Shown here in pieces: positions 63,301-64,000 of a stretch of DNA of 64,000 nt. The DNA lies in the NCBI GenBank assembly GCA_031408575.1, contig JANNWS010000022.1, forward strand, positions 1 to 64,000. Reading direction: 5' to 3'. The translations under genes and the position numbers were made by a program. Numbering within the stretch: the first letter of the stretch is position 1; each line of letters opens with the position of its first letter. This DNA is from Aliitabrizicola sp031408575 (GTDB lineage Bacteria > Pseudomonadota > Alphaproteobacteria > Rhodobacterales > Rhodobacteraceae). The notes beneath the pieces are model-generated. The model ran no database searches, had not been told where the DNA came from, and saw nothing but the letters and a program-made list of their open reading frames with translations.

Positions 63301-63607
63301 CACGCTGGAAGATGAAACCGGGGTCGCCAACCTGGTGATCTGGCCCAAGGTGTTCGAGGCCTTCCGTAAGGTCATCATGCGGTCCCGCCTTATCGACATT
63401 CGCGGCACGCTGCAGCGCGACAGCGATGTCATCCATGTCGTCGCAATCCATCTGGCCGACCGCAGCGATGCACTGGACCGCCTGTCGTATAGCCCGATGG
63501 ACCCGCCGCTCGCCCGTGCTGATGAAGTGCGCAAACCGGTGCCGGAAAGCACCCGTCGCCATCCCAGGGATGTCCGCGTTATCCCAAAATCGCGGGACTT
63601 CCATTGA
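60305..63607 (+). CDS. dnaE2: DnaE2, error-prone DNA polymerase III alpha subunit
   Basis: The 1100-residue C-family polymerase does damage-induced translesion synthesis. It has the N-terminal PHP domain (FVELGVTSCFSFLRGAS; IGIADLNTMAGVVRLH), the polymerase palm aspartates in PPDIDVDFEHERREEV and LKVDVLALGML. An HhH motif region and a C-terminal OB fold (ISLAGIVLIRQRPGSAKG) follow. It lacks the long tau-binding C-terminus of replicative DnaE1. It overlaps imuB by one base, completing the SOS operon. Confidence 0.95.
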   Translation: MPEMDNQRPRRTLKDEGFAPNPRAPFVELGVTSCFSFLRGASDAVDLAATAASQGHDAIGIADLNTMAGVVRLHCEALKAALRPVIGCRLQLVSGEAFLAYPRDRAAYGRLCMLLSKGKMQDVNGDWQAKGVCDITLDDLAAHATGVQLIAMPPDNLDPFAADLARFARRLPTLGHIAASYLYRGNDRARINRLDQLARAQGLSILATNDVHYHAPDRRPLQDVMACILHKTTITKAGFLLDANAERHLKSPAQMVRLFAEWPHAITATRQVADACNFDLRELSYEYPHETIPEGRTSQSHLEELAWQGATWRYPDGLPEKIHAVLVKELAMIAKLNIAQYFLTVHDIIQFARTKVTPPILCQGRGSAANSAVCFVLGITAVDPSKHDLLFERFISEERREPPDIDVDFEHERREEVIQYVYQKYGRHRAGLCATVIHYRPRMAIREVGKVMGLSEDVTSALAKTIWGSWGHEVGVKEATEAGLDLTDPLMARTIRLADQMIGMPRHLSQHVGGFILTESPLTQTVPIGNGAMPERSFIEWDKDDIDELRILKVDVLALGMLTCIRKAFDLIDAHHGQRFNLATVPKEDAAVYDMLCKGDSLGTFQVESRAQMNMLPRLKPREFYDLVIQVAIVRPGPIQGDMVHPFLRRRSGKETVAYPSPGPEHDPDELKKILNRTLGVPIFQEQAMKIAIDAAKFSPAEANELRKAMATFRSRGTIEKLQQKMVGRMIDRGYDAEFAQRCFDQIKGFGEYGFPESHAASFALLVYISSWIKLRYPDVFCAALLNSQPMGFYAPAQIVRDAREHGVTVHAPDVNYSCWENVLEPLGPGAFAVRLGLRQVDGLAQTMALRLIAARDAPYTDLQGLKTLAKIDASTMRRLAAADAFRSMALDRRQALWDARALRDAPDLPLFSETRDEGTEVQFALPQMPNCEHVVADYQTLRLSLKAHPMAFLRNSMARQGYISAGDLPRLRNRQQISLAGIVLIRQRPGSAKGVCFITLEDETGVANLVIWPKVFEAFRKVIMRSRLIDIRGTLQRDSDVIHVVAIHLADRSDALDRLSYSPMDPPLARADEVRKPVPESTRRHPRDVRVIPKSRDFH

Positions 63608-63779
63608 ATCTGCTCAAAAATCGAATTCAAAACTGCGTCGCTTCGCAATGCGCGCTCCAAGCCGATCGAATTCCTACCACCATCGCTGCAAACCCCTCAA
63701 CATACGGGAGTAATCCCCCCCGAAAGTAAGGTGCTGCATAGGTAGAATTTTCTCGGCAAGATGAACGAGGAGATTTCGA
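63608..63779. other. Gap between dnaE2 and IS3-type remnant
   Basis: The 172 bases contain no gene. The last part (from about 63710, CCCCCCGAAAGTAAGGTGCT) looks like the left leader of an IS3-family element, but I could not define its terminal repeat. Confidence 0.35.
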
Positions 63780-63981
63780 ATGAAGACAAGCAGATACACT
63801 GATGAAGAGGGGGCCGTGGCCCCGGTGGGGCCGCGTAAGCCCCGATGAACAGATCCTTGCGATCCTGCGTCGGGCCGAAGGCGGTATGCCGGTGGCCCAG
63901 TTGTGCCGTGAGCACGGAATGAGCAATGCCTCGTTGTACAAGTGGCGGGCGAAGTATGGCGGCATGGATGTCGAGCCATGA
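63780..63981 (+). pseudogene. IS3-family orfA, interrupted
   Basis: The frame begins MKTSRYTDE, then meets a 43-base insertion and a premature TGA at 63846. After the insertion the expected orfA continues: QILAILRRAEGGMPVAQLCR, then HGMSNASLYKWRAKYGGMDV, with a stop at 63979. Removing 63807-63849 restores one uninterrupted helix-turn-helix protein of 53 residues. This is the InsA-type DNA-binding half of IS3-family (IS407-like) transposases; any orfB would lie beyond the window. Confidence 0.85.
63801..63849. repeat. 43-bp insertion between GATGAA direct repeats
   Basis: GATGAA at 63801-63806 recurs at 63844-63849. The DNA between is GC-rich and self-complementary (GGGGCC-GT-GGCCCC, then GGGGCC and GCCCC again), able to fold into alternative hairpins. 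It splits the IS3 orfA. It could be a mini insertion with a 6-base target duplication or a slippage/rearrangement product. Confidence 0.6.
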
Positions 63982-64000
63982 GAATGCCACTGGTTCGAGT

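Noticed and set aside
63780..63981. The GGGGCC repeats in the IS3 remnant as a CRISPR-like or phase-variable tract
   Set aside because: There is only one cluster, with no regular spacing and no adjacent cas genes; an insertion between GATGAA repeats explains it.

Overview
The window looks like chromosomal DNA of a Rhodobacterales alphaproteobacterium (Roseobacter/Paracoccus relatives). The signs are high GC, tightly overlapping genes, a DddP-type DMSP lyase, a heterotetrameric sarcosine oxidase operon, the alphaproteobacterial LexA box GAAC-N7-GAAC in front of an imuA-imuB-dnaE2 mutasome, and the run yajC-secD-secF next to ccmABCDG. This assignment is inference from gene content; no species is claimed.

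Layout. 1-0.6 kb: lower-GC sequence without a recognised gene. 0.6-8 kb: an AlkA-like glycosylase, an MFS transporter, then a LysR regulator divergent from dabB-dabA (inorganic-carbon uptake) with a 25-bp palindrome on the regulator's start codon. 8-9.5 kb: small envelope proteins and tRNA-Ser(GGA). 9.9-12.1 kb: a DUF3445 haem-oxygenase-like gene divergent from dddP. 12.3-18.7 kb: purB, small secreted proteins, a lone FliG homologue, a DMT exporter, an LpxL-type acyltransferase and a DUF1223 protein. 18.9-21.7 kb: acnA behind a near-perfect palindrome. 22-28.6 kb (minus strand): yajC-secD-secF-Mth938-ccmA-ccmB-ccmC-ccmD-ccmG, ending in a small secreted protein. 28.7-31.6 kb: a trypsin-like protease, serS and a TspO-like protein. 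31.6-37.1 kb: a YfgM-like gene, bamB, der and an Atm1-type ABC exporter beside an ArsR regulator. 37.5-40.2 kb: a LysM protein, LOG and sodB. 40.3-45.9 kb: soxB-(71-aa acidic membrane protein)-soxD-soxA-soxG. 46.1-54.8 kb: ccmI-ruvX-DUF1289, an ArnT-like transferase with PAP2, TauE with a PhyH-like oxygenase, a Bcr/CflA pump and dusA.

54.8-58.1 kb is a mobile-DNA zone. A tyrosine recombinase sits directly against the 5' end of dusA, a known island integration site. It is followed by unrecognised coding fragments, an IS5-family element with a frameshifted transposase and the 3' part of an IS481-type transposase. 58.2-63.6 kb is the SOS-controlled imuA-imuB-dnaE2 cassette. The window closes in an IS3-type orfA broken by a 43-bp insertion between direct repeats.

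Working together: cytochrome c maturation (ccmABCDG and ccmI) and Sec translocation are housekeeping. DddP, sarcosine oxidase and perhaps DUF3445 point to use of marine methylated osmolytes. DabAB supplies bicarbonate. The Dus-linked integrase and IS debris mark an acquired or decaying segment next to the mutagenesis cassette. I did not find a clearly new defence or signalling system. The best leads are the dusA-associated island, the small conserved-looking membrane genes, the dabAB operator and the dddP/DUF3445 pairing.
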